Below are positions 37,711 to 47,100 of a stretch of 64,000 nucleotides of DNA, piece by piece. The DNA is from JACKHO01 sp041398745 (lineage in GTDB: Bacteria > Planctomycetota > Planctomycetia > Planctomycetales > Planctomycetaceae). Under the pieces are notes generated by a model. It saw nothing but the letters and a program-made list of their open reading frames with translations. It searched no databases and was not told the origin of the DNA. The DNA lies in assembly GCA_041398745.1 (NCBI GenBank), contig JAWKUB010000014.1:1-64000 (forward strand), written 5' to 3'. Within the stretch, counting starts at the first letter, position 1, and each line of letters begins with the position of its first letter. The position numbers were made by a program, and so were the translations under genes.

Positions 37711-38205
37711 CGGAAGCGTCGACGCCAATTGAGACAGGCGAGCATTTGCCCGTCAGTGAGAGAGAACGAGGCGACATTGGGGGAGTCATCCCCGAATGTC
37801 GCCTCGTTGTGCATTGATGCCATGCAATTGCACCGGATCTTTTACGCCGTGCGTTGCCAGAATGTAAACCAGCCTGAACATCACGCCCCGCTGCCGAACC
37901 AATATCCGGGCGGTGCAGCCACGAGGTTCACTGCGCATCCCCTATGTCTGGCGTAGCTTGGGGCCGTGAAGTTCTTGTGTGCGCGACAAACTGGTACACG
38001 CTGTGCATTTGCGTGATGTTGAGAGGAATGTACATCGCGTCACGATCAGTACGTCTCTCATCCCGTTGGGAAGGAATCGTCGGTCCGATTTGGTCCCAAC
38101 CGCTGACTTTGAAGACCGCAGTCAAAGCTCGGCAACACATTTTGATTCGCCCAATCGATTCTTGATGGGCACACACAATCACACACAGTCTCAGGAGTTT
38201 AAAGA
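37711..38205. other. Intergenic region between the two pilin-like genes
   Basis: These 495 bases hold a terminator-like hairpin (37765-37808) and then sequence with no supported gene. The second gene should have its own promoter here. Both genes share the leader element CTCAGGAG just before the start codon. Confidence 0.55.
37765..37808 (+). terminator. Strong hairpin after pilin-like copy 1
   Basis: The arms AACGAGGCGACATT and AATGTCGCCTCGTT pair perfectly over 14 bases, with a few more G-C pairs inside (GGGG/CCCC) and a small loop. No T run follows, so it may protect the mRNA 3' end as well as terminate. Confidence 0.65.
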
Positions 38206-38529
38206 ATGTTGCGTCAACTGCTTAACGATGAAGCTGGCTTCATCGTTTCCGCCGAACTTGTTCTCGTCGCTACCATCCTCGTCATCGGCCTCATTGTTGG
38301 TCTGAGCGAAGTTCAACACGCTGTTAACAGCGAACTGAACGACGTTGCTGAAGCTATCGGTTGCCTCAACCAGAGCTACAGCTTCTCTGGCTTCACCAAG
38401 CGCGATGGCCGCGATGTTCACGCTTTCACCCGTGGATCAGCTTTTGCTGACCTCCAGGATGATTGCGACAACAACCAGTGCGATATCGCTTGCGATCGCC
38501 CAGTGAGCGAAGGTCCAAAGCGTCAGTAG
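38206..38529 (+). CDS. Small pilin-like membrane protein, copy 2
   Basis: This 107-residue paralogue of the preceding gene has an identical leader apart from residue 3 and an identical membrane helix (FIVSAELVLVATILVIGLIVGL). The same SYSFSGFTKRDG block and Cys cluster follow. Differences gather at residues 69-71 and in the last ten positions, and there is an extra Cys at residue 53 (AIGCLNQ). Many codons differ between the copies although the protein does not, so both are under purifying selection and the duplication is not recent. AGGAG lies nine bases upstream of the ATG. A terminator follows. As for copy 1, the pilin role is inference. Confidence 0.75.
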   Translation: MLRQLLNDEAGFIVSAELVLVATILVIGLIVGLSEVQHAVNSELNDVAEAIGCLNQSYSFSGFTKRDGRDVHAFTRGSAFADLQDDCDNNQCDIACDRPVSEGPKRQ

Positions 38530-38562
38530 TCTGACAGCTTTTGTGATCCACTGCCGACAATT

Positions 38563-38604
38563 GGCGATGGCTTTCTCCGGAAGGCCATCGCCTTGTCTGT
38601 TTTC
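38563..38604 (+). terminator. Intrinsic terminator of pilin-like copy 2
   Basis: The arms GGCGATGGCTTTC and GAAGGCCATCGCC (one G-T pair, loop TCCG) are followed by TTGTCTGTTTT. It lies 34 bases after the stop codon. Confidence 0.85.
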
Positions 38605-38669
38605 AAGCCCAATGATTTGCCAATGCCGTAGAAGTCTCCACACCACCTGATGTGATGGGAACTTTTGTG

Positions 38670-39152
38670 CTAAAGCAAGTTCAGTTTCTTCGGGCGCGTT
38701 TTCGGAGGGCGGCAGCACTTATCGCACAAGCCGAACACCTCAAGCCGGTGTCCTTCCATGCGAAATCCATGCTTTCTGGCGACCGTCTCCAGCAACTCCC
38801 CTATTTCATGGAGGTGGAATTCAATGAGTTCGCCACACTTCTTACAGATGAGATGATCGTGCTGCGGGTAACCGTAGTCGTGCTCGTAGACGTCGCGAGA
38901 ATCTTGTCGTGCGACTTTTCGAATTAGCCCCGCCTCTTCCAGCAGTTTCACCGTTCGATATCCCGTTGAACGGCTGACTCGCTGTTCGGCCAAACGCTGA
39001 ACAAGCTGCTCTGCCTCGAAGTGCTCGTGAGAAGAAAACACTTCCTCGACAATGGTTGCGCGTTCCCGAGTCATCCGGAGATTCTTCGTGAGCAAGAACT
39101 CACGGAACTTCTCCATTGGAGAGACGGAAACTTCAACTTCCTCCAAACTCAC
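38670..39152 (-). CDS. Fur-family metalloregulator
   Basis: The 160-residue protein has a winged-helix DNA-binding domain (LRMTRERATIVEEVFSSHEHFEAEQLVQRLAEQRVSRSTGYRTVKLLEEAGLI) and the Fur dimerisation domain. The regulatory metal segment is YPQHDHLICKKCGELIEF, and two CxxC pairs (Cys103/106 and Cys143/146) form a structural zinc site, as in Fur, Zur and PerR. Which metal it senses cannot be told by eye. It starts at a GTG with AGGAG six bases upstream. The gene is next to the outer-membrane barrel protein on the same strand (135-base gap) and might control it. Confidence 0.92.
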   Translation of the reverse strand: MSLEEVEVSVSPMEKFREFLLTKNLRMTRERATIVEEVFSSHEHFEAEQLVQRLAEQRVSRSTGYRTVKLLEEAGLIRKVARQDSRDVYEHDYGYPQHDHLICKKCGELIEFHLHEIGELLETVARKHGFRMEGHRLEVFGLCDKCCRPPKTRPKKLNLL

Positions 39153-39287
39153 AACATCTCCTTGGGGAACAACACTTCAATTTGGCCACGCAATGTGTCC
39201 GTTGGCACAAAGGGCGTTTGCAACGGGTTTCGACATTATAGGGGGCCGAATTCCAATCAGCAAAGTCGTGACTGGCAATCCAACTCC

Positions 39288-42218
39288 TTAATCGATTGGA
39301 GTAATGTCAAATGTGTTGTTGCTGTTAGTGGATACGTCAATGCGTCCGTTTCCGGCTTCGATCAAATCAAACGTTTCGATGGGAATGTTGTTGTTGGTCA
39401 AATCGAGCGTAACATGTCCGCCGCCCCAGGCGCTGACAACGCTTCCCAGCTTGGCATGTCTGCCCGCTAGAGCATCGACGAAAACAGTGTTGCTGTCGAT
39501 TTGTACCTGCATTAAACCGGCGGACTGGACCTTTATCGCATCAAAACGCGGAATACTGGTCTCGGCGATGCCCACTTGAGAGTATTGCATTCGATTCCGC
39601 AGGATATTGACGTGCGTTGCCAACCCGTCAGCAGCAGGTGAGTCGTTGTAAACGCGAATTCCGTCGCGACCCAGGTTGTTCAAAGTGTTGTCGTGAATGT
39701 TAATTTCCTGGCCTGCATGATGGTTCACAATGACGTCGATTCCCACCGGAGCAAATCTCGGATTCTCGAACGTTATCGTGTTACCGCCAATGTCCAACGT
39801 TCCCTCGAGTGGATCGAGCACCCTAATTCCATGCTCGGATGTCAAGTTGTTGTGTAGAACGCTGGTATCTCCCGTTGGTCGGGTGAGCCGAATGCCTGCG
39901 GACGCATCTATGGTGTTGTTCGTCAGGCTAAGGTTTTCGGTGTCGGTCCCGCGAATTCCAGCCGTGGTGTCAAACAATGGAAACACAATCGGATCCAAGG
40001 TAATAAACTGAATGTCCGCAAGGTAAATGACGTCGTTGGAACGTACACCACCAATAGTCGTGCCGCTGACCTGGACGTCCTTCGACTTATAGATGTCGAT
40101 GCCCTGCCCGCTCACATTTTGAATGTAGGAGTCGTGAATAGCGACGTTTTGGCTGTTCATTACCTGAATTCCGCTCGTCCCCGTATTGGAGATGCGAACG
40201 GAGTCAACGACAGCATGCTGAACATTATCGAGCCTAATTCCTTGGGTATTGACGTGTCTGACGGAGACGTCTTTCACGTGGACATTCGTCACATTGCTGC
40301 CACTCACGCCAACGGAGCCTCCAACAATGTTGAGAGCCTCCACATGACTGTTGTCCGCCAGTCGTATTGTCGGTGTACCGCCAGCGTAGGACCTTGGGTC
40401 AATTACAATCGCTGAAATGGGGGCAGCAAAAAGGTTATACCCGGGTGGGTTGCTTTCGTGAAAAATATCGGGACGCGAGCCGGGCAAATTCAGGACGGCC
40501 GCCTGGCCGCTGTGTTCGCCGTACACGGTCATTTGTGTACCACCACCGACGAGCGCTTGACCATTCTGTAGATTGATGGACGAATAGGGACTCAGATAAA
40601 ACGCTCCTTTGTCGCCGTCCATGACGACCAGTGAATTCTCGCCCGCTTCATAAATCGAGGCGAGGAAATTGTCTTCTGCATTCACCTGTACGAGTCGATC
40701 CAAGTAGTTGCCGCGAGCATCCATGGCACGGTCCGTGCTGGAGACTTGACGGTTGGACACGACATCCATATCGCGAACCGGCAAATCGAGCATGCGGCGA
40801 CGGAAGGGATTCAGGCGATCGCGCCGTGGTCCACCGAGGGGAACTCTGAGTCTCACGAAGCCAAAGACCTGTTCGTCGCGGACTCGATCGTGCGAGAACT
40901 CCGCACCGCCTTCCAGACGCGACTGGAAGCCAAACAAGTCCAAGTCGTACATTCGAAGCTCAAGTCGCGTGCGTGGGCCAATCATCGCCTTGTAGCCAGC
41001 GCCACCAGCGTCGAAGTAGTAGCCACCGACAAACCAGCGCAGTTCGACCCGGTCATTCTCACCCCAGGCCTTCACACGGTAGCCAGTCTCGAAGTCCATT
41101 CCGGAATACGCCTTTTCGCCGAGGTTGCTCACCACAATGTTCCCGGAACGAGCGTTGACGTTGGCCCCGGCGGCCTTGGTTGTGGTTTCAGCAAAGTATC
41201 CGTTGACGCGGAAATCCCAGTTGAGCGACATGAGTTCAACGCCCACAGTTCCCTGACTAAAATTGTTGTTGAACCGGGAGTGGAGCAAATCGTAGTAACC
41301 GTAGAAACCAAAGATCCATTCGCTGGGAGTGTAGGTGCGGTATCCAAGCCCCCAGTTACCTTCGGCGACGCTGCGGTCGTCGATTTGTCCGCGAATATCG
41401 GCAAACAGAAGTCTACCTTCGTCCTGGTATACCGGTAGGAAGACACGTCCGTCAGTCAAGACTCGTGCATCGCCCGGTTTGAACTGAAAATTGATGAATG
41501 GAAGAAACATGCCGTGGTCGTCCCAAAGCGAAGGGTCGAAGGTCGCCTGACCATCGCACCCCCACCCCATGAATCCATCGCAGCCTGCACTGTCACATCC
41601 GGGACCGTCACATGTCAGCCCATCCAGCCAGGGAGGATTCGCGTATGAGAAGGGCGTCGACGGTTCAGCACCACCGGGAGGAACTGGCATGTACGGCGAT
41701 TCGGCTGAAGCAGATATCGCAGGCGGCTCTGCGGGCGGAGGAGGAGCTGGTGGCCCGGTCTTTTCTCGGGGCTTTCTTATGGCCGAAGGAACAGGCGGCG
41801 CTGGAGGTTCCACGTCCTGCACATTCTGAATGGGAGGCGGCTCGGGAAGTTCTGGAGCCAAGTATTCAAAGCGAGGCTCAACACTCTGCACCGGTGTCAG
41901 TTCTGCGTTTGCGCCAGTGCGTGCATTGATGTCGCCCAGGATCGCTGGATTGCGAGGCGGATTGGCAGGCTGAGGCGGCACAACGAGTGGCCCTAAGCCC
42001 GTTGGACGCCATCCGTTTGGCGGAGTCCCAGCCTCATCTGAAGGTGCCGCCTCCGCAAAAGAAGAAGCAGGCACAACATTGCTGTCGGCCAGGCCACTAC
42101 GTTCTGCCGGACGAGTGCCGCCAGACAATCGGCGCGGCGGTGGCAACTCACCCAGCGACTGAGCAAACAGCGGGGCCGAGTAGACAAAAACCAGGATGGC
42201 AAGCGCAGGAAGGCGCAT
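39288..42218 (-). CDS. Inverse-autotransporter-like outer-membrane barrel with beta-helix passenger
   Basis: After a signal peptide (MRLPALAILVFVYSAPLFAQ), residues about 20-220 are Pro-rich (PPAPPVP, TGPPAPPPPAEPP), with a Cys group DGPGCDSAGCDG. Residues about 230-490 match the inverse autotransporter barrel: LPFINFQFKPGDARVL, LLFADIRGQIDDRS, NWGLGYRTYTPSEWIFGFYGYYD, GVELMSLNWDFRVNGYF, YSGMDFETGYRVK, VELRWFVGGYYFD. The rest, to 976, is a right-handed parallel beta-helix with repeated short units (VDSVRISNTGTSGIQVMNSQNVAIHDSYIQNVSGQGIDIY). Intimin/invasin barrels normally display Ig-like domains, so this passenger is unusual. GGAG lies nine bases before the ATG. The likely role is a surface display protein or adhesin; a polysaccharide lyase activity is possible but unsupported. 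Confidence 0.8.
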   Translation of the reverse strand: MRLPALAILVFVYSAPLFAQSLGELPPPRRLSGGTRPAERSGLADSNVVPASSFAEAAPSDEAGTPPNGWRPTGLGPLVVPPQPANPPRNPAILGDINARTGANAELTPVQSVEPRFEYLAPELPEPPPIQNVQDVEPPAPPVPSAIRKPREKTGPPAPPPPAEPPAISASAESPYMPVPPGGAEPSTPFSYANPPWLDGLTCDGPGCDSAGCDGFMGWGCDGQATFDPSLWDDHGMFLPFINFQFKPGDARVLTDGRVFLPVYQDEGRLLFADIRGQIDDRSVAEGNWGLGYRTYTPSEWIFGFYGYYDLLHSRFNNNFSQGTVGVELMSLNWDFRVNGYFAETTTKAAGANVNARSGNIVVSNLGEKAYSGMDFETGYRVKAWGENDRVELRWFVGGYYFDAGGAGYKAMIGPRTRLELRMYDLDLFGFQSRLEGGAEFSHDRVRDEQVFGFVRLRVPLGGPRRDRLNPFRRRMLDLPVRDMDVVSNRQVSSTDRAMDARGNYLDRLVQVNAEDNFLASIYEAGENSLVVMDGDKGAFYLSPYSSINLQNGQALVGGGTQMTVYGEHSGQAAVLNLPGSRPDIFHESNPPGYNLFAAPISAIVIDPRSYAGGTPTIRLADNSHVEALNIVGGSVGVSGSNVTNVHVKDVSVRHVNTQGIRLDNVQHAVVDSVRISNTGTSGIQVMNSQNVAIHDSYIQNVSGQGIDIYKSKDVQVSGTTIGGVRSNDVIYLADIQFITLDPIVFPLFDTTAGIRGTDTENLSLTNNTIDASAGIRLTRPTGDTSVLHNNLTSEHGIRVLDPLEGTLDIGGNTITFENPRFAPVGIDVIVNHHAGQEINIHDNTLNNLGRDGIRVYNDSPAADGLATHVNILRNRMQYSQVGIAETSIPRFDAIKVQSAGLMQVQIDSNTVFVDALAGRHAKLGSVVSAWGGGHVTLDLTNNNIPIETFDLIEAGNGRIDVSTNSNNTFDITPID

Positions 42219-42384
42219 CGAGGAAACTCCTTTTTCCTGTCCCGTGCAGGGAACGGGGCTCAAGAATCACGCAGATTCTTCCGAGGAGCTTCTTTTAATG
42301 CGGTCGAGTTCAATCGAACAAACAGAATTCGACGAGATTCACTCAAGTTGGCCCAATTCGGCTAAACGTGCCGAATCGCTGGCA

Positions 42385-42663
42385 TTAAACGTTGCTGTCG
42401 CCCAGCAATTCTTCGTTTATCGCATCGCGCTGACGTGACAGTCGATAAAGTGAAACGCCGAAGAAGGTTGCAATTGAGGCCGGCATGGCCAGCATGAACA
42501 GAATGCTGTACATATAGGCACGTGGCCGTGCTTCGGCGGCGGGGTCTTCTGTATCTTCGTTGGCAACGCGGCACATGGGGCACGCCATAACGGGCGCAGC
42601 CGTGGAGGATGTTCCGACGACGAGTGCCAGTGCGAGCAACATTCCTCTGAGTGCTTTGTTCAT
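42385..42663 (-). CDS. Small CPMC-containing membrane protein
   Basis: This 92-residue protein has a signal peptide (MNKALRGMLLALALVVGTSS), then ACPMCRVAN, a hydrophilic stretch and one membrane helix (YMYSILFMLAMPASIATFFGVSLYRL). The CPMC motif just outside the membrane could bind copper or another soft metal or undergo disulphide exchange. It lies 69 bases downstream of the SCO1-DUF420 gene on the same strand, which suggests a part in cytochrome oxidase assembly or copper delivery; that is inference. I do not know a named family for it. Confidence 0.7.
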   Translation of the reverse strand: MNKALRGMLLALALVVGTSSTAAPVMACPMCRVANEDTEDPAAEARPRAYMYSILFMLAMPASIATFFGVSLYRLSRQRDAINEELLGDSNV

Positions 42664-42732
42664 TACGTTTTGAGGGAGTTCTCACTCCCCTTCCCCGCTA
42701 ATTGGGCTTACTTCGTCTGCGAACAACTGAGT

Positions 42733-43992
42733 CTACAGTTGGTACAGCATGAGGTAAATAATAACGCCAGTCACGGAAACATACAGCCAAATTGGGAAAG
42801 TGATTTTCCCCCACCAGCGGTGAGAACTCCAGTTCTCACGTAAGCCATGCCAAATTGTGCCAATGGCACCAACAGGCACAACCACAGCCAGCAGCACATG
42901 GGAAATGAGAATGGCAAAGTAGACGGGCCGAATGAAGCCCGTTCCCTCAAATGGCTTACCATGTGAGTCGGTGTAGGCTGACAGCGCCGAATGGTAGGTC
43001 AGATAGCACGCCAGAAACGCGACTGAGACACCAAAGGCCGTGAGCATGAGGAACTTGTGGAGGCCCCGATTCCCAGCCTTAATGGCACCAAACCCTGCCA
43101 GCAGCAAAATGGTTGCCAGGAAATTCAGCAAGGCATTTGTCGCCGGAAGACGTCTGGCCCAATCGGGCAAGCCCTTGAGTGTCGCGGTATGTTCTGCGCC
43201 AGAGGCCTCCCCATCTTCACGGGCGTGGGCAGCGTGCTCCTTCCGTTCAGCGGCCTCCTTTTCGAGCAACGCCAGGTTTGCTGGCTGAAACTTCTGCGGT
43301 GTTTCGATATGTCCCTGGAGAACGCTGCGCAGCACGGTGATTTCGTCATCATTAGTCGCGTTGTACCGCCCTAGGATTTTGCCTGTCGCGTCGACATGCA
43401 CCAGATGATTACTGTGGGCGAACTCCATTCCGGGTCGACGGCGGGTACCGACCTCTTCCCACGCAGTGACCTTGAAGCCTTTGCGGATGAGATCCCAGAC
43501 GGCGTCGATCTCACCAGTACAAAACTTCCAGCGGTCCGGCTGGGCTTTCCAAATCGAAGCATACTCTCGCATGACCTCGACGGAGTCATTCTCAGGGTCG
43601 ACGGTAATAGTGATGAACCTCACATCGACATTGGCCAGCGAGTCGTTCAACTTCCGAATGATGGTACAGTTCGCCGGGCACTGCACGGTACACCGGGTGA
43701 AAACAAAATTCGCAATCCAAGGCTTACCGAGCAGCGACTCTTTGGTGACTTCGTTTCCGTCCTGATCCAATAGCTTGAAATCGGAAACTTCGGCCACGTC
43801 CCACATCTCAGCAGGACCGTCTTCGGTCAATTGCACATACGGTGGGATGTAATCGCCCGGCCGGAGGTAGTCCTCTTTCGGGCTCGATTCTGTGTCATCG
43901 GCGAAAACATGACCACACATCGCGGCCAGAAGAATCAGGCCAATGGAGAGTCCGGTTTGCCGCGTTAACAAAGAAAACAACGTTTCGCTCAC
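42733..43992 (-). CDS. SCO1/SenC copper chaperone fused to DUF420 membrane domain
   Basis: Residues about 65-215 form a thioredoxin-like SCO domain with the copper ligands CTVQC (Cys101, Cys105) and the conserved His193 in EFAHSNH. SCO proteins load copper into the CuA site of cytochrome oxidase subunit II. Residues about 275-419 are a DUF420 domain with four membrane helices (LLNFLATILLLAGFGAIKAG, FLMLTAFGVSVAFLACYLTYH with its His, RPVYFAILISHVLLAVVVPVG, FPIWLYVSVTGVIIYLML). An N-terminal signal precedes. DUF420 genes are often neighbours of oxidase genes; here the two are one protein. It starts at a GTG, without a clear ribosome binding site. The CPMC protein follows. Confidence 0.88.
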   Translation of the reverse strand: MSETLFSLLTRQTGLSIGLILLAAMCGHVFADDTESSPKEDYLRPGDYIPPYVQLTEDGPAEMWDVAEVSDFKLLDQDGNEVTKESLLGKPWIANFVFTRCTVQCPANCTIIRKLNDSLANVDVRFITITVDPENDSVEVMREYASIWKAQPDRWKFCTGEIDAVWDLIRKGFKVTAWEEVGTRRRPGMEFAHSNHLVHVDATGKILGRYNATNDDEITVLRSVLQGHIETPQKFQPANLALLEKEAAERKEHAAHAREDGEASGAEHTATLKGLPDWARRLPATNALLNFLATILLLAGFGAIKAGNRGLHKFLMLTAFGVSVAFLACYLTYHSALSAYTDSHGKPFEGTGFIRPVYFAILISHVLLAVVVPVGAIGTIWHGLRENWSSHRWWGKITFPIWLYVSVTGVIIYLMLYQL

Positions 43993-44133
43993 TTCACAAT
44001 ACTTGGATCGAGCCTCTCTGAGTCGGAACTCGAAGGAATGATTTGAGAGTAGCAGCCAGCAGCAGAACGTCCACTACCCAATTCCCAAATCCCCAAATCT
44101 GGGGCGACCAATTCGTTAACACGGAAATTGGTG

Positions 44134-47100
44134 TTACCAGTCAAATTCCTGTGTGACAACTGCTGAACCGTCTTTGAATTTCAATTCAACGATGAGTTCC
44201 TTTTGTCCACCGGAGTCGCGAACGAACGCAGCGCCGCCAGTCACCTTGACGCGAACTCCCTGAGGCAACACAAACCATCCGTCCTCGGCTGCGGAGATTT
44301 CTGAAGCTCTCGCGGCTCGGAAGTAAACGGCGCCTGCGTCATTAGCTGAGGACACAGTGATTTCACGGAGTAACCCGGCGTCGCGTCCCTCATGAGCGAC
44401 TGGTGCGATGAAATCGGTGACGTCACCAAACGCGGTTTGATATCGAAAGACAGGCTGCTTCATGCCATTCAGTTGATATCCGCCGAACTTGAAGCCACGT
44501 TGTCGGGGATCGGTCGCGGGCCACTCGGCATCGCCCGATTCCAACACCGCCAGCGGCGAGGCATTTTCGATGTTCATGATGTGGTCACCCAGAGGCGTCT
44601 GGTTTCCCGGACCGCGTCCCACCCAGTGCTTTGCCGCATCAATGAATCGCCCGTGCCAAATCATTCGCAGGCCGAATGTGTTGGCATCCCAGGCAATGTG
44701 TGCTCCTTCGGGGTAGCCCACGGCAATTCCGCGTGGCGACGTCCCTTCCAGGAAGTTTCGATAAATGATGGGCTCCGTCGTTGGCTTGAGTTCAATCATT
44801 TGGGCGAGCAATCCGTCGGGAATGGACGCTTTGTCGCCATCTTCCAGGAACTTCCAAATAGCACTGATTTGCTGATTCGGCTGCGAATTCCTGTCCGTTG
44901 CTCCCGTTTTCACTTCGGCAGTGTCAAAAACATCTTTAATTGCAGGAATCCCATCGGGGTAGCCGGTTGGCATGCGTGTACCGGGACGATAGGCAATGGG
45001 GTCAAACAAGTAACGCTGGAACCAGTCCTGCCGTAGACGCCGTGTCATGCCGGTGAGCGAAATGGCCTGAATGCCGGTTGCTTTGTGGTTGGCGAAGGTG
45101 TGGCACTTGATACACGCCAATCCGCCCTCTCCAACCAACTGTCGACCACTCGATTTGACGCGGTGGGCCGGTTCACTGAATTCTGCGAGCGGCGCTTCGG
45201 TTCGACGGTCGCTCTCAATGAAGACGCTGGCCAACTGATCAACCGCTGCGTGGGCAAACTTCGGCATGCGCGTGCGCATGTAGTCGCGTTCGTTGGCTCC
45301 ATCGTGGAGAATTTTCTTCAGCCAGTCATCATTGAGTTTGTCACCGACATTATTGAGTGGTGGTGGAAGTCGTCCTTCATCACCCATTTCAGGAATGGTC
45401 GTGGTGAACAGGGCATTCCGTTCTATTTCTGGGCCGCCGACACCATCGCGAGCATGGCAGGCGTAACAGTTGAATGTGGCGAAGACCTTCGATACTTCCG
45501 CTGCAACGGACTTGCTCCCGCTCCCAGGGGTGCTCAAAACGTTGGTCAGAGCGGTCAGTTGTTCTGGGGACAAGTCATAATGGGGCGCTCGACCAGGATT
45601 TTCGGCCAGGCAGCCCGTTTCACGATTCGCCCAATTCGTCTTTTCATTAAGCGATGAAGCGTTAAATGCGAGTTTCCCATCACCTGGCACTGAATACTCG
45701 TGGCATGCGGCGCAGCCGACTTCAACGAACAACTTTCGGCCAGCTTCGACAAGGCCAGGATCGTAGACGAATGCGTTAGGATCGTCCGAAACCTGCTTTC
45801 CGAGTTTTTCTTTGCCGGGCGTCAGAATGCGTCCGGCATCTTGCCGCGGTAATCCTGGTCCCTCAACTTCCAGAGACAAAGACTCCTGTCCGCCTTGTTC
45901 AAAATAATCAACGCGAATGAGATGGGCACCAGCATCAAGCTCGATATTGTCGGCATTGACCGTGTGAGGATGGATGCCGTCTGACGAAACCACCAGCTTG
46001 CCATTGACGTAGAGCTTGCTGCCATCGTCCGATCCCAAATGAAACCGGTAGGTCCCTTTCTTCTCCACATGCAGGAAGCCTTCGTAACGCACGCCGAAGT
46101 TGTCATTTCGGCCAGCGACGTAGACATCAAATCCGGCGACTTCACCAGTCTTCTCTGGTTCCATTTCATCAAAGTTAGGGACTTCATCCCAACTGCCGTT
46201 AAACACCTGATAGCGAATGTTCGGCAACAGTGGCGACGCCTTGGAATCTTTCAGCAAGTAGTTCGCAATGTCTTCCGCATCTTTATCGTTGAGTTGCAAA
46301 TTCGGCATTCGGCCCGAGGCTCGCACGACGTGCGGGTTTTTCAGAAACTCGGCAAGCGCAGCAATGGAATACTTATTCTCAATCCCGGCGAGCGAAACAG
46401 AGGTTCCGTCCGGCACGGCAACATCGTTACGAGGAGCGTGGCAGGCAGTGCATCCGACTTGATGAAACAGCGCTTCACCACGGCGAACTTTTTGGGCGTC
46501 GACCGGCTGGTCGGTGAACTGACCTGAGGAGACCAGAAAGCTAGTCAGCTTTAACACGGCGTCGTTGCGTTCCTCGTCACTCCATCCGTCGAGCAGGGAC
46601 GGCATGGTCGTGCCGGGCTTTACGGAGTGAGGATTGGCAATGAAGTCACGAATCCACTCCGGCCGGGCTCGGGAGCCAACCTTTGTGATGTTGGGTGCAC
46701 TTTTTGCGTTATCGGGGGGCAACGACTGATGACAATTGCGACACCCCAATTCATTGACCAGCAACTCGCCGCCCAAATTGCTTCCGGACCAGCTGGCATG
46801 GAATCGCTCAAAGGCGGGAACTCGTGGACGTCGGGCCTGTCGCTCGGGATCGCGTGGGAGGACCCAAATATTGCGATAACGAACCGGGTTTCCATGATCT
46901 TGCAAGTAGAGCGGTCCCGGTTCAGGTGACTCCTGGTTCGGGGCAGCACGCGTAATTCGAGGAACTTCCACATTCTGCTGAACCGTGACACCATTGAGAC
47001 GCACAGTGAGTCGGGCGTTCGCGGTCTTCTCCCCCTTGTCGTTCCAGCGTGCGGCCGTGAAATCGACGTCGTAGGTTTGCCAGACGAGTGGAGGCAGGCA

